Positions 47,131 through 56,358 of a stretch of DNA of 64,000 bases are shown here, one piece after another. Where the stretch lies: NCBI GenBank assembly GCA_020072965.1, contig JAIQFY010000022.1, positions 1-64,000 of the forward strand, given 5' to 3'. The notes beneath the pieces are model-generated. The model made no database searches, was not told the origin of the DNA, and saw only the letters and a program-made list of their open reading frames with translations. The stretch is from Terriglobia bacterium. GTDB lineage: Bacteria > Acidobacteriota > Terriglobia > JAIQFV01. The position numbers were made by a program, and so were the translations under genes. The first letter of the stretch is position 1. Every line of letters begins with the position of its first letter.

Positions 47131-48621
47131 CTAAGGTGCGAGACCCGACAAGAGCCGTGCGGGGGTATAGGGAATCCCTCCCTTGAAGACGGTGCGTATC
47201 CTTCGAGCATTCTTCAGGTCTTCGAGTGGATTTCCTTCAATAAGCAAAAAATCCGCCCGGGAGCCGATTTCAATGGAACCGAAATCCTCTTCATGACCCA
47301 AAGCACGGCTGGCATTGACGGTTGCGGCTTTCAAGGCCTCAAGGGGAGGGATCCCGGCTTCGACGAATGTTTCGATTTCCTGATGAAGCCCAAATCCGGG
47401 CGCGACGAACTGATTCGGGGTGTCAGTGCCAGCGATCAGCATTCCGCCCGCCTCATAGAATGCTTTGACAAATTGTTTCTGGAGCGGCCAGGCCGACTTA
47501 TAAATATCGGGATCGCCGAGGTCCATGGTGAAGTGCTGCCATCCCTTCATAATGGCCGCAGGGGCGTGTGAGTATTTCACGGCCTCTTGCTTTTCCTCAG
47601 TGTCCTCTCCCCACGTTGCGAAAATTTTCTGGAACCAAAGCGTGGGGGAGAGGGCAACCCGATTTGCCACCATGCGACGAATCAGGGCAGATAGCTTTTC
47701 AGGGACCACCTGACCCCACGCTGCATTGGTCGTTTGCCAGCCCTGAGCAAACCCCAATGCCTGTTGAACGCGGGCGGTCTCAGGATCGGGGAGTGCGGCA
47801 TCGGCAATCCCCGAAAGATGGGTAATGATGTTGATGCCGAGAGTAGTGGCTTCAAGAGCGTTAGTGCGTCCGAGATGCCCCATGACTCGCATCCCTCTTC
47901 GATGTGCCCCTTCGATGGCAATTTGAGAAAGGTCGGGAGGCAGTTGCGCATAAATCTTGGCAAATTTGGCCCCGGCCATGGCCCGTGCCCGAATGGCTTG
48001 TTTGACCTGATTGGCGGTGGTCACGACCGTCATGTGAGGCCAAGCCGCCGGAGGGGAAGTGATAAGTGAGCCGCAGACTTCCATTCGGGGTCCCAAAAAG
48101 TTGCGGGACAATGATTGCCGCCTGATGCGAAAAATCTTTTCAGAGGGGTTTCCGGCCTCGAGTAGCGCGGTCACCCCGTTCGCCAGGAGAATTTTCATCA
48201 TAGCAGCTTCATCGTTGTTCCACTCCAGGTGAACGTGCGTGTCAATCAATCCGGGAATGGCGAACAGCCCCCTGCCGTCAACCGTGCCTCCTGAGTCCGC
48301 GTCTTCCCCGCCCGCTTGCCCGATCTGAGTTTTAAGATCCCTGAGCTCCTCCTGGGTTGAAGGTCGCACATCGGCGATCCGCTCTCCACGAACCACAATG
48401 GTCATGCCCGGTCTGATTGCTGTGGCCGGATTGGGAGCATAAACGTTGATGACCGTAACACCCACGATCAAAAGATTCTGCGCGGGTGCCTTTCGAAAAG
48501 GAAACGAGCCTGGGGAGCTCGCCCTGGGATAGAGGAGTTGGAGGGAGAACCAGACCGCGACAGCAATCATGGCTGCACGAGAAAGGACCTTTAATCCCAC
48601 AGCATTGGGGCGGAAGCTCAT
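47131..48621 (-). CDS. Secreted amidohydrolase-family metal-dependent hydrolase
   Basis: 496 residues. N-terminal hydrophobic segment (VLSRAAMIAVAVWFSLQLLY) is a signal peptide or anchor. Metal-binding HxH in IPGLIDTHVHLEW, then KFAKIYAQLPPDLSQIA, RVMGHLGR, NIITHLSG and the catalytic Asp in LIAGTDTPNQF; a family C-terminal LGHEEDFGSIEIGSRADFLL. Resembles imidazolonepropionase/prolidase-like amidohydrolases. Substrate unknown. Follows the SET-domain gene by 129 bases on the same strand. Confidence 0.92.
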   Translation of the reverse strand: MSFRPNAVGLKVLSRAAMIAVAVWFSLQLLYPRASSPGSFPFRKAPAQNLLIVGVTVINVYAPNPATAIRPGMTIVVRGERIADVRPSTQEELRDLKTQIGQAGGEDADSGGTVDGRGLFAIPGLIDTHVHLEWNNDEAAMMKILLANGVTALLEAGNPSEKIFRIRRQSLSRNFLGPRMEVCGSLITSPPAAWPHMTVVTTANQVKQAIRARAMAGAKFAKIYAQLPPDLSQIAIEGAHRRGMRVMGHLGRTNALEATTLGINIITHLSGIADAALPDPETARVQQALGFAQGWQTTNAAWGQVVPEKLSALIRRMVANRVALSPTLWFQKIFATWGEDTEEKQEAVKYSHAPAAIMKGWQHFTMDLGDPDIYKSAWPLQKQFVKAFYEAGGMLIAGTDTPNQFVAPGFGLHQEIETFVEAGIPPLEALKAATVNASRALGHEEDFGSIEIGSRADFLLIEGNPLEDLKNARRIRTVFKGGIPYTPARLLSGLAP

Positions 48622-48750
48622 CTGATGAAGTGACGTGTGCTTTTCGGAGAGACCCTGTGGTCTGGAGAGGCCTGAAAGCGCCCACCCGTCGGCAGGGGAT
48701 CAAATCCCCCCTCCTCTATTTCAGGGACGGGTTCGAGAGGGAGCATTGAA

Positions 48751-49281
48751 CTAACCTGAGGAGAGCTCATGGGGTCCCTCTTCCGGTGGTGGAATTGTGC
48801 GCTCATCCTCCACATGAGCATTGTCGTTGCCATCCCCCGGCTGGCGGGGACGATTGATGGTTCCGCGACAAGAGGTCGCCCCGCAGCAACAAGGGATAGC
48901 GGTCGCCTCGTCATCGGCGGCGTCAAACCAATAGTCGTAAGACAATTCCTCTCCGGGAGTGATCGGTCGCCGCGCGACCACCCAGATGTCATCCCCCTCG
49001 AATTCAATGAGGCAATTGGGATCGCAACCGTGGTTGATGTAGACCGCGACGTTTCCGTTGACGCCACCGTCAATGGCATGGCCATTCTCCAGGTCGAAGA
49101 GGTACGTTACTCCCAAATCGCTGTAAAGCTCCTCCCGCCGGTCACTCTCTTCAGCCGAGATTTTTTCTCCCAGGTACTGAATGATTCTTTGACCGGACCG
49201 AATCTCAGCGGTCGCAAAGACACCTTGTTGGTGGATGGGGGACTGTCTCATCTCAATGATGTCTTCAGGCCGATCTTCCAA
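48751..49281 (-). CDS. SET-domain protein lysine methyltransferase-like
   Basis: 176 residues. Complete small SET domain: SPIHQQGVFATAEIRSGQRI, NVAVYINHGCDPNCLIEFEG (the NHxCxPNC signature), ELSYDYWFD, and a post-SET cysteine cluster PCCCGATSCRGTINRP. SAM binding and lysine channel residues look intact. A low-complexity acidic tail (HVEDERTIPPPEEGPHELSS) ends it. In eukaryotes SET enzymes methylate histones; bacterial homologues occur sporadically. Target unknown. Gap to the bcp2 gene is about 90 bases on the same strand. Confidence 0.92.
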   Translation of the reverse strand: MEDRPEDIIEMRQSPIHQQGVFATAEIRSGQRIIQYLGEKISAEESDRREELYSDLGVTYLFDLENGHAIDGGVNGNVAVYINHGCDPNCLIEFEGDDIWVVARRPITPGEELSYDYWFDAADDEATAIPCCCGATSCRGTINRPRQPGDGNDNAHVEDERTIPPPEEGPHELSSG

Positions 49282-49372
49282 TGAATAATGTCCTTCGTCT
49301 TTAAGTTACAACCTTATTGTTTCATCCTTCGTGATACCAGACACCGCAAAGGTTGAATGAATCGGAGACTGC

Positions 49373-49828
49373 TCATCCGAGCGCCTGGAGGACCGCTTCT
49401 GCATGACCCTTGACTTTCACCTTCGGAAAAATCCTCCTGATCCTCCCGTCCTTGCCGATGATGACCGTGGTGCGTTCAATCCCCATGAATTTCCTGCCGT
49501 AGAGGCTCTTTTCCTTCCAGACTCCATAGGCCTTGAGAATCTGTTTGCCTTCATCACACAACAGCGGGAATGACACGCCACACTTGGCTGCGAAATTCGA
49601 TTGGGACTTGAGGCTGTCGGCGCTCATCCCCAGCACTACGGCGCCCTTCTTCTGAATCAGCTTGTGCTGGTCTCGAAAATCGCATGTCTCCATTGTGCAT
49701 CCAGGGGTATTGGCCTTGGGGAAGAAGTACAGGAGAACGTCTTTCCCTTTAAAGTTCTTCAGGCTGACCGCTTGACCGGAGCTGTCGAAGACTGTGAAGT
49801 CAGGGGCTTTGTCGCCTTCCTTAAGCAT
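49373..49828 (-). CDS. bcp: Bcp-type thiol peroxidase (second copy)
   Basis: 151 residues, cytosolic. Opens MLKEGDKAPDFTVFDSSGQA; peroxidatic Cys in FPKANTPGCTMETCDFRDQH with a second Cys five residues on; LYGRKFMGIERTTVIIGKDG and RRIFPKVKVKGH follow. Reduces hydrogen and organic peroxides using thioredoxin. Short form typical of Bcp, in contrast to the membrane-anchored copy at 38218. Confidence 0.95.
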   Translation of the reverse strand: MLKEGDKAPDFTVFDSSGQAVSLKNFKGKDVLLYFFPKANTPGCTMETCDFRDQHKLIQKKGAVVLGMSADSLKSQSNFAAKCGVSFPLLCDEGKQILKAYGVWKEKSLYGRKFMGIERTTVIIGKDGRIRRIFPKVKVKGHAEAVLQALG

Positions 49829-49993
49829 AAAGATTCACCTCAAAATCGGTTTGGACATTATCACGATCGTTGTGGGACGGGCTCTATTTTATGTGGACTG
49901 GCTTCTTTGTCAACGGTCAGTAGAGGATTTGTTTTTGATGGGCTCCTTCAAGGAGGGTAGAATCACAAAGGGGTGGAGGAGGAAAACCCAGCC

Positions 49994-51511
49994 ATGATCA
50001 AAAAACGGTGGATTCTTCTGGCGATGGTTGTTGTCGTTGTGGGGGCCGTCCTGGCCGTGCCATTCCTGATCAATGTGAATGTCTACCGGGGTGTGATCGA
50101 GGGCCAGTTGAATAAGGCAATCAATCGCAAAGTCACCCTGAACGACTTACGGTTATCCCTCTTCCCGGTTGCCCTTGAGAGCAAGGACGTTCATATCCGT
50201 GATGACCCCTCCTTCCGGAAAGATGATTTTGTCACGATTGAAAGCTTCCGACTGCACCTCGAGTTCCGGTCACTTCTGCGACGCCAGATTCGGGTCACTT
50301 CCCTCGAAATGATCGCGCCGGTGGTTTGGCTGGCAAGAAATTCCCATGGGGAATGGAATTTCTCGACGTTGGGGAAAGCGGAGGTCACCCCTCAATCCCC
50401 AATGGCGGCGAGCGTGGGAACTGGATTGACCCCGGTCGATGTCAATTCCTTCAACATCTCGAATTTATCCCTGAAAAACGGAAGAGTGGCAATCCTCGAT
50501 CAGGCCCGATCCGAGGAGGCCGGAAGTTATGATGTGCTTGAATTGACGGCGCGGGACATTTCAGCCCGGTCCGCGTTTCCATTCTCATTGACTGTGAGTG
50601 ACACGAAGGGAAAAGAGCCCGTCCATCTCGAGGGGGAGGCAGGTCCGCTCAACCTCAACAACATGGCGAATTCTCCCGCCAAAGGCACCATTGAGGCAAA
50701 GACACTTCACGCTGGAAAGATCGAAACTGAGAGGATGAGGGGACAATTCAACCTTTCGCAAGGGATTTTGAAACTCGACCCCCTGGATTTTGATATGTAC
50801 TCCGGCCATGAAAGTGGGGCAATGACCGTCAACCTTCTCCAGGCCCGGCATTCGGTCGAGCTCAACAGCCATCTGAACAAGATCGATATCAACCAGTTTC
50901 TCTCAAGCATTAGTTCGTCCAAGAATATGTTCTTTGGCTTGCTCAACGGCGATCTCACCTTGCGAATGAGCGTTGAGAATGGAGCGCAAGCGCTGCGTGC
51001 GCTGGTCGGAAAAGCCGGGTTGGAACTGCAAGATGGGAGACTGGCGCATGTCAGCCTTGGGCAGCAGGTCGCTCTTCTGGCGAAACTGGCCGATGTTAAC
51101 TTTCCGGAGGGAGAAACTCCGATCACCAAAATGACCGGTCATTTCGAGATTGCGGACAACTGGGCCCAAACCAACGACCTTCAGATTGAGATCCCCGACC
51201 TCAGTCTGTGGTGCCGGGGGGGATTCAATTTTGAAAGCGAGATGAAGTTCGACGTTCTGGCGACCTTCTCACCGCGGGCCAGTCAAAAAATACAGTCTCA
51301 GAATCCTATTGGCGGCCTGTTGTCCGCTCTTCTACTGAACCAAAACAATCAGGCTATGGTCCCATTTCAGGTGACTGGCATGTTTCAACATCCGCACTTT
51401 AAACTGGATACCCAGCGACTCCTGTCGATGAAGACCGGCAAGACAAGTGGTCCGTCCAACATCGAGAATACCATCCAATCCATTCAAGATCTGTTCAAGA
51501 AGAAGAAATAG
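49994..51511 (+). CDS. AsmA-family protein
   Basis: 505 residues from an ATG at 49994; an in-frame GTG 21 bases upstream lies within the GGAGGAGG ribosome-binding region. N-terminal membrane anchor (RWILLAMVVVVVGAVLAVPF), then the AsmA N-terminal motif NLNKAINRKVTL-like QLNKAINRKVTLNDLRLSL and a repeating beta structure (EVHIRDDPS-like strands; VTSLEMIAPVVWLARN; LKLDPLDFDMYSGHESG). The C-terminal part includes QVALLAKLADVNFPEGETP. AsmA proteins sit in the inner membrane with a periplasmic domain that bridges toward the outer membrane in lipid transport. Divergent from bcp2. Confidence 0.88.
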   Translation: MIKKRWILLAMVVVVVGAVLAVPFLINVNVYRGVIEGQLNKAINRKVTLNDLRLSLFPVALESKDVHIRDDPSFRKDDFVTIESFRLHLEFRSLLRRQIRVTSLEMIAPVVWLARNSHGEWNFSTLGKAEVTPQSPMAASVGTGLTPVDVNSFNISNLSLKNGRVAILDQARSEEAGSYDVLELTARDISARSAFPFSLTVSDTKGKEPVHLEGEAGPLNLNNMANSPAKGTIEAKTLHAGKIETERMRGQFNLSQGILKLDPLDFDMYSGHESGAMTVNLLQARHSVELNSHLNKIDINQFLSSISSSKNMFFGLLNGDLTLRMSVENGAQALRALVGKAGLELQDGRLAHVSLGQQVALLAKLADVNFPEGETPITKMTGHFEIADNWAQTNDLQIEIPDLSLWCRGGFNFESEMKFDVLATFSPRASQKIQSQNPIGGLLSALLLNQNNQAMVPFQVTGMFQHPHFKLDTQRLLSMKTGKTSGPSNIENTIQSIQDLFKKKK

Positions 51512-51626
51512 AAAGGCCACTGTTGGACCCGACTTCCCAATTGGGTCCGACTTCCGAGTTGGACGTTTCCGGGGTCTTCCCAAGATGGATTCTTAGGCTC
51601 GCGGAACCGGGACGATCTCATGGCCT

Positions 51627-52535
51627 TCAAATGCGTCGCTGGCACAGCGGGCAATAATGCGTACTGCGGCTGGAAACCACGGTATGTTTGATGAGACCGG
51701 AACAACCCCGCCGGAGGCATTTTTCTCCCGTACGACCGTAAACCCGATGTTCCAGCTGAAACTCCCCCAAAACATTGGTGGCTCCCACAAAATCGGAAAT
51801 TGAAGATCCCCCGAGGTCGATCGCATTATTCAGGATCTTGACGAGCAGAGTGAAATACTTGAGCAACCGCTGCTTCGAAAGGCGCTGTATTCTCTGCTTG
51901 GGATGAATACGTGCGGCGAACAAGCTTTCGTCGGCATAGATGTTGCCGACCCCCACCAGTAAGTGTTGGTTCAACAGGGCGGCTTTGATCATCCCCCGGC
52001 GTTTCCAGAAAATTGAAAGGAACTCCCCGGCGGAAATCTTCAAGGGGTCGGAGGCGGGGAGGGTGAACGGCTGACGATTCAGCTTGTTGAGCGCGTAAGC
52101 CTCAGGGGCTGCTTTTTTCTGGTGGCGGAGACTTAGTGTTTTCTGGGATCGAAAGATGGGCCGCCAATCCTTGACAAACAGCATCTTGCCAAACTGCCGG
52201 GAATCACGAAAGCACAATCGCATTCCGGGAGAATCAAGGCAAAAAATCGCATGGGTGTGACGATCGGTATGATCTCCGAGGAGCAGTTGTCCCGTCATCC
52301 CCAGGCGGATGACCAGGAACCGCTCTGCTTCCTCGAGAGTCTTCACCTGAATGATCACCGACTTCCCGTGACGGAAGATGTCGATGATCCGGGACTCAAG
52401 ATAGTGCTCAACCGGTTCCTCAAATTGAGGCCGGAAGTACCGGGCGCGCGGGAAATCGATCGAAAGAATCCTGGAGTTTAAGATATGAGCGCGCAAACCG
52501 CGCACAATGGTTTCAGCCTCGGGTAGTTCCGGCAT
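51627..52535 (-). CDS. mutM: Formamidopyrimidine-DNA glycosylase (Fpg)
   Basis: 302 residues. MPELPEAETIVRGL with the catalytic Pro2 and Glu3, LVIRLGMTGQLLL, helix-hairpin LVGVGNIYADESLFAARIHP, and the zinc finger CLRRGCSG and YCPLCQRRI. A basic insertion (SQKTLSLRHQKKAAPEAYAL) precedes the typical KISAGEFLSIFWKRRG region. Removes 8-oxoguanine and cleaves the abasic site. Convergent with AsmA, divergent from the thioredoxin-like gene. Confidence 0.96.
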   Translation of the reverse strand: MPELPEAETIVRGLRAHILNSRILSIDFPRARYFRPQFEEPVEHYLESRIIDIFRHGKSVIIQVKTLEEAERFLVIRLGMTGQLLLGDHTDRHTHAIFCLDSPGMRLCFRDSRQFGKMLFVKDWRPIFRSQKTLSLRHQKKAAPEAYALNKLNRQPFTLPASDPLKISAGEFLSIFWKRRGMIKAALLNQHLLVGVGNIYADESLFAARIHPKQRIQRLSKQRLLKYFTLLVKILNNAIDLGGSSISDFVGATNVLGEFQLEHRVYGRTGEKCLRRGCSGLIKHTVVSSRSTHYCPLCQRRI

Positions 52536-52785
52536 TGCGAAATGACCTCGTCCGTTCCGTGGATTGCCTTCTGCCGGTTTGACTCGCGCCTTTTCTTAAG
52601 AATGCCAATTCGACGCCTCTTTCCACCCGGCGGTCTAAACGCTTATTCTATCTTTTTTGTTTGTCAAACTCGACGGAGAAACCTACAATTTAAAAACTGG
52701 GGTGAGCGCTTCCCATCAGTTGAAGAGAGTTCAGGCGCTAGAATGGACCTTGCACAGTATTTGCCGGGGGGAAATCAACGGTTCT

Positions 52786-53319
52786 ATGAAGCAGCTCAAG
52801 CTTTTCATCCTTGGCATCGTCGTGATCCTGGTGGGGTTTGCGTGGTACTTTTCCCAGAAGGGTGAATCGCAAGACCAACCCGCTGAAGTGGGGAAGTCGG
52901 CTCCGGACTTCTCGCTGAAGAATGCCGCCGGGCAGAGTGTGCGTCTCTCTGATTATCGCGGAAAATTTGTTGTATTGAATTTTTGGGGAACCTGGTGTCC
53001 CCCCTGCGTGGAGGAAGCACCTTATCTGGAGCAGTTGAACCAGCGCTTCGTGGCAACGTTCCCTCAGAGAATTACTGTTCTGACTGTAAGCGTTGACACT
53101 GCTTGGGAACCGGTCAACAAGTTTTCACACGAGCACAACCTTTCCTTCCCCATTTTGCTCGATACCCACCAATCAGTCCCTCATCAATATGGGACCTTTA
53201 AGTACCCGGAGACGTATATTATTGATCCTTCGGGCATCGTCCGTGGTAAGATCATAGGCGCTTATAACTGGATGGCTCCCGAGGCGCTGCAATATTTTGA
53301 TTCTTTATTGCGCTCGTAA
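52786..53319 (+). CDS. TlpA/ResA-like membrane-anchored thioredoxin
   Basis: 177 residues from an ATG at 52786; an earlier in-frame start would add 43 unlikely residues. N-terminal anchor (LFILGIVVILVGFAWYFSQK), then a thioredoxin fold: GKSAPDFSLKNAAGQSVRLS, redox motif WGTWCPPCVEEAPYL, and cis-Pro segment GTFKYPETYIIDPSG. Reduces periplasmic disulfides, for example in cytochrome c maturation. Neighbours give no clue to its partner. Confidence 0.93.
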   Translation: MKQLKLFILGIVVILVGFAWYFSQKGESQDQPAEVGKSAPDFSLKNAAGQSVRLSDYRGKFVVLNFWGTWCPPCVEEAPYLEQLNQRFVATFPQRITVLTVSVDTAWEPVNKFSHEHNLSFPILLDTHQSVPHQYGTFKYPETYIIDPSGIVRGKIIGAYNWMAPEALQYFDSLLRS

Positions 53320-53469
53320 GGGGACTTTCCCCGGCCGCCTTGTTCGAGGAAATGAGAAATAAACCTGGCACTAGGGCCAACTTTTTCTTGGGTTTAAGAA
53401 TCTCACAGAACGGGGAGACAGAGGAAAGAGTCAAGCATTCTGGTACCATCAACCAAAAAGGAAAAAGCC

Positions 53470-54531
53470 ATGAAAACAACCACTAGAGGAATTCAACGGT
53501 GGATCGTAGTGTTCATGGGTCTCGGGGCCCTATTGACCATCCTGCCTGAACTGGTATTGGGTCAACCTTACATTTCAACCAAGGGCGGTTTGATCAATGT
53601 GATCGAGGGTCGGGTGGAAGTCCACAGTGCCCGAGATATGCGGTGGGAGAAAGCCCGGCCATTGTTGCAGCTCCGACAGGGTGATGAGCTAAGAGTTCAT
53701 GAAAACAGCCGCGCCGAAATGCTGCTGAACCCGGGTTCCTTTGCACGTTTGGGACCGGAGTCTGCCGCGCGACTGGTCAATGATCGGCTGACAGAACTTT
53801 CTTTGGAAGTGGTGTCTGGCTCCCTGGAGATAGAAGCGGGGAATGTCAAGTCCATCGGACACATTGATGTCTCCGTATTCGGCCACTTGTTCAGTATCAT
53901 GAAAGACGGCATTTATCGTTTTGATGTGAGCGATCCCGGGCCTGCGACGGCAAGGGTCTTTCGAGGTGAGATGGTCACCGTTTCCGCCAATGGGAAGACG
54001 ACCCGGATTAAGAAATCCTCCCAGGCAACCATTGCCGGCGCCAACGCCACCCTGGCCGTTGGTCGCTTCGACACAAAACAAATGGACAGCCTGAGTGAAT
54101 GGAGCGCCTTCCGGGCGGGGCAGTTGGCGCAATCCAATCGCGGCGTGATCCGATCATTTTCACAAGGATATTATCCGGGAGGTTATTACGGATATTATGG
54201 GGCCGGGATATACGGCTTGGGCTGCGGGTGGTTTTATGACCCGTTCTTCAGCTTCTATACTTTTATGCCATGTCGCAACGACTTTTTTTCCCCTTATGGC
54301 GGATACCTGTTTTCACCCATTGTTGTCGTCTCGAACGGGGGCCATCACGGAATTGGCACAAGTCGTAGCGAAGGAACCGCGCGGGGCCACGAGTCCATAG
54401 GCTCCAGTTCAGGTGGCGGATTTACGCCGAGTTCTTCGTCCTCTGTAGGGCCGTCGGCGGTCGGTTCTCCTTCGGGCGGGACATCGCGCTCGGAGGGTGG
54501 CGCACGTTCACCGACCCCGATTCGCCATTGA
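53470..54531 (+). CDS. FecR-domain secreted protein with low-complexity C-terminus
   Basis: 353 residues. Signal peptide (IVVFMGLGALLTILPELVLG). FecR-like beta domain: GGLINVIEGRVEVHSARDMR, LRQGDELRVHENSRAEMLLN, EVVSGSLEIEAG, VSVFGHLFSIMKDGIYRFDV and GEMVTVSANGKTTRIKKSSQ. After residue 220 it changes to a Tyr/Gly-rich part (YYPGGYYGYYGAG) and a Ser/Gly tail (SSGGGFTPSSSSSVG). No sigma or TonB gene nearby, so not a classical iron-signalling FecR; stand-alone envelope FecR proteins are common in acidobacteria. AAAAAGGAAAAAGCC precedes the ATG. Confidence 0.88.
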   Translation: MKTTTRGIQRWIVVFMGLGALLTILPELVLGQPYISTKGGLINVIEGRVEVHSARDMRWEKARPLLQLRQGDELRVHENSRAEMLLNPGSFARLGPESAARLVNDRLTELSLEVVSGSLEIEAGNVKSIGHIDVSVFGHLFSIMKDGIYRFDVSDPGPATARVFRGEMVTVSANGKTTRIKKSSQATIAGANATLAVGRFDTKQMDSLSEWSAFRAGQLAQSNRGVIRSFSQGYYPGGYYGYYGAGIYGLGCGWFYDPFFSFYTFMPCRNDFFSPYGGYLFSPIVVVSNGGHHGIGTSRSEGTARGHESIGSSSGGGFTPSSSSSVGPSAVGSPSGGTSRSEGGARSPTPIRH

Positions 54532-54592
54532 ACCGTTAAGGGTGAGCCCGTACTTTTGCGAAGCGCAATGGGCCGCTCGAAGAATAGAAAAC

Positions 54593-54625
54593 AAAAAATC
54601 CTCACGAAGTTTGTGGGGATTTTTT
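54593..54625. terminator. Bidirectional intrinsic terminator
   Basis: AAAAAATCCTCAC (54593-54605) pairs with GTGGGGATTTTTT (54613-54625), with one U-G pair and a seven-base loop. The A and T runs flank the GC-containing stem, so it can terminate on either strand. It ends the FecR transcript about 60 bases after the stop. Confidence 0.9.
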
Positions 54626-54743
54626 ATGGGTAAACTTCCGGGGTTTCCTTGACTCCCTGCGAAAGTGCCCGCTAGAATGATTGAGCGAGGGTTTGGGTTT
54701 GAGGTCTCCAGGGGCGTTCAGGGGATCCAATTCCGACGGTCCA

Positions 54744-56141
54744 ATGCTCAAATTGAAGGATACCTTAACCGGGAAGCTTCAGGATTTCCAGCCTTTGGAA
54801 GGCAACCACGTCCGCATGTACGCCTGCGGTCCGACCGTCTACGATTTTGCCCATATCGGCAACTTCCGGACCTATGTGTACGAAGATATCCTGCGCCGGT
54901 GGCTGAAGTTCAAAGGCTACCAACTCACCCACGTTATGAATATTACGGACGTCGATGATAAGACGATCCGGGACTCGAAGGCGAAGGAGCTGGCCCAGCT
55001 TCGGGCATACACCGAAAGGTACGCCCGCTGCTTCTTCGAAGATTGCATGGCCCTTTCCATCGAACGCCCCGATAAGGTGGTGAATGCTACGGACCATATC
55101 CCCGACATGGTCCATCTCATCCAAAAGCTGGTTGAAAGCGGGCATGCTTACAAAAAAGACGACTCGTATTACTTTAAAATATCCACGTACCCCAAGTATG
55201 GTCAGCTCGCTAAATTGGACTTTGACGGCATGAAAATCGGGGCCAGTGTGGATATAGATGAGTATGAGAAGGAGGATGTCCGCGACTTTGCATTGTGGAA
55301 AGCGCCGAAGGATGAGGAACCCTTTTGGGACACGCCCATCGGGAAGGGGCGTCCCGGCTGGCATATTGAGTGCTCGGCCATGTCCATGCACTATCTCGGG
55401 GCCTCCTTCGACATCCACTGCGGGGCCGTCGACAACATATTTCCACATCACGAAAACGAAATCGCCCAAAGCGAATGTGCCACCGGAAAACCGTTTGTCC
55501 GATTATGGCTGCACGGGGAACACCTGATGGTGAACGGCGAGAAGATGTCGAAATCCAAGGGAAATTTCTTTACTTTGCGCGATTTGCTCGGCAAGGGAGA
55601 TTCACCGCGGGCCATCCGGTACACCCTCTCCTCGGTCCCATACCGGAAGCCGCTCAACTTTACTTCGGAGTCGGTGCAGCAGGCGCAGAGCGCAATCGGG
55701 CGCCTGGAAGAGTTTTTGCTACGCTTTGAAACGGACACATTCCCCGAGGGTGTCAATGAACGCGTAGAAGAGGCCTGCCGCACCGCTCGCGACAAGTTCG
55801 TGGCCGGCCTGGATGACGATCTGAACACGGCCGGGGCTCTGGGCGCGATCTTTGAATTCGTCCGACAAGGAAATACCGCAATAGGGGAGGGGAGTCTTTG
55901 CCAGGGAAACGTGGCCTCCATCAGTACTTTGTTCGATGACTTCCAGGCCATCTTCCCCGTCCTCAAAGATCCCACCCGCCAGATTCTCGACTCCCAAATT
56001 GAAGCGTTGATTGCCGAACGAAACCAGGCGCGCCGCGAACGGAACTTCAAGAAGGCCGATGAAATCCGTGATCAATTGCTTGCACAGGGGATCATTCTGG
56101 AAGATACTAGAGCGGGTTTGAGATGGAAGCGAAAAGAATGA
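54744..56141 (+). CDS. cysS: Cysteinyl-tRNA synthetase
   Basis: 465 residues from an ATG at 54744, giving the usual class I start MLKLKDTLTGKLQDF; the frame extends upstream to 54681. Active-site motifs YACGPTVYDFAHIGNFR (zinc Cys and HIGH-type), GKGRPGWHIECSAMS, PHHENEIAQSECATGK (zinc ligands), and GEKMSKSKGNF. The C-terminal DALR-like helices end at RNFKKADEIRDQLLAQGI and LEDTRAGLRWKR. The cognate tRNA-Cys lies at 59776. No clear Shine-Dalgarno sequence before the ATG. Confidence 0.97.
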   Translation: MLKLKDTLTGKLQDFQPLEGNHVRMYACGPTVYDFAHIGNFRTYVYEDILRRWLKFKGYQLTHVMNITDVDDKTIRDSKAKELAQLRAYTERYARCFFEDCMALSIERPDKVVNATDHIPDMVHLIQKLVESGHAYKKDDSYYFKISTYPKYGQLAKLDFDGMKIGASVDIDEYEKEDVRDFALWKAPKDEEPFWDTPIGKGRPGWHIECSAMSMHYLGASFDIHCGAVDNIFPHHENEIAQSECATGKPFVRLWLHGEHLMVNGEKMSKSKGNFFTLRDLLGKGDSPRAIRYTLSSVPYRKPLNFTSESVQQAQSAIGRLEEFLLRFETDTFPEGVNERVEEACRTARDKFVAGLDDDLNTAGALGAIFEFVRQGNTAIGEGSLCQGNVASISTLFDDFQAIFPVLKDPTRQILDSQIEALIAERNQARRERNFKKADEIRDQLLAQGIILEDTRAGLRWKRKE

Positions 56142-56358
56142 TCCTGTGTTCCCCCTCCGGTTTGGCATGGACCTGCCATCGTCCCCTCGATGTGCGCCCG
56201 AATTTATTTAGCGGCGATTAGCCCGGGCTTCGAATCCCCCTACTGATCCGTCCCCTTGTGAAAACTTTGATCGCACGGGGTTCCCTGATGGACAAGTGCC
56301 TTTGTAAGAAGGCATCCGGTTCGAAACTATTCCTGAAGTTCGAATTTTGGAGGTTCCT

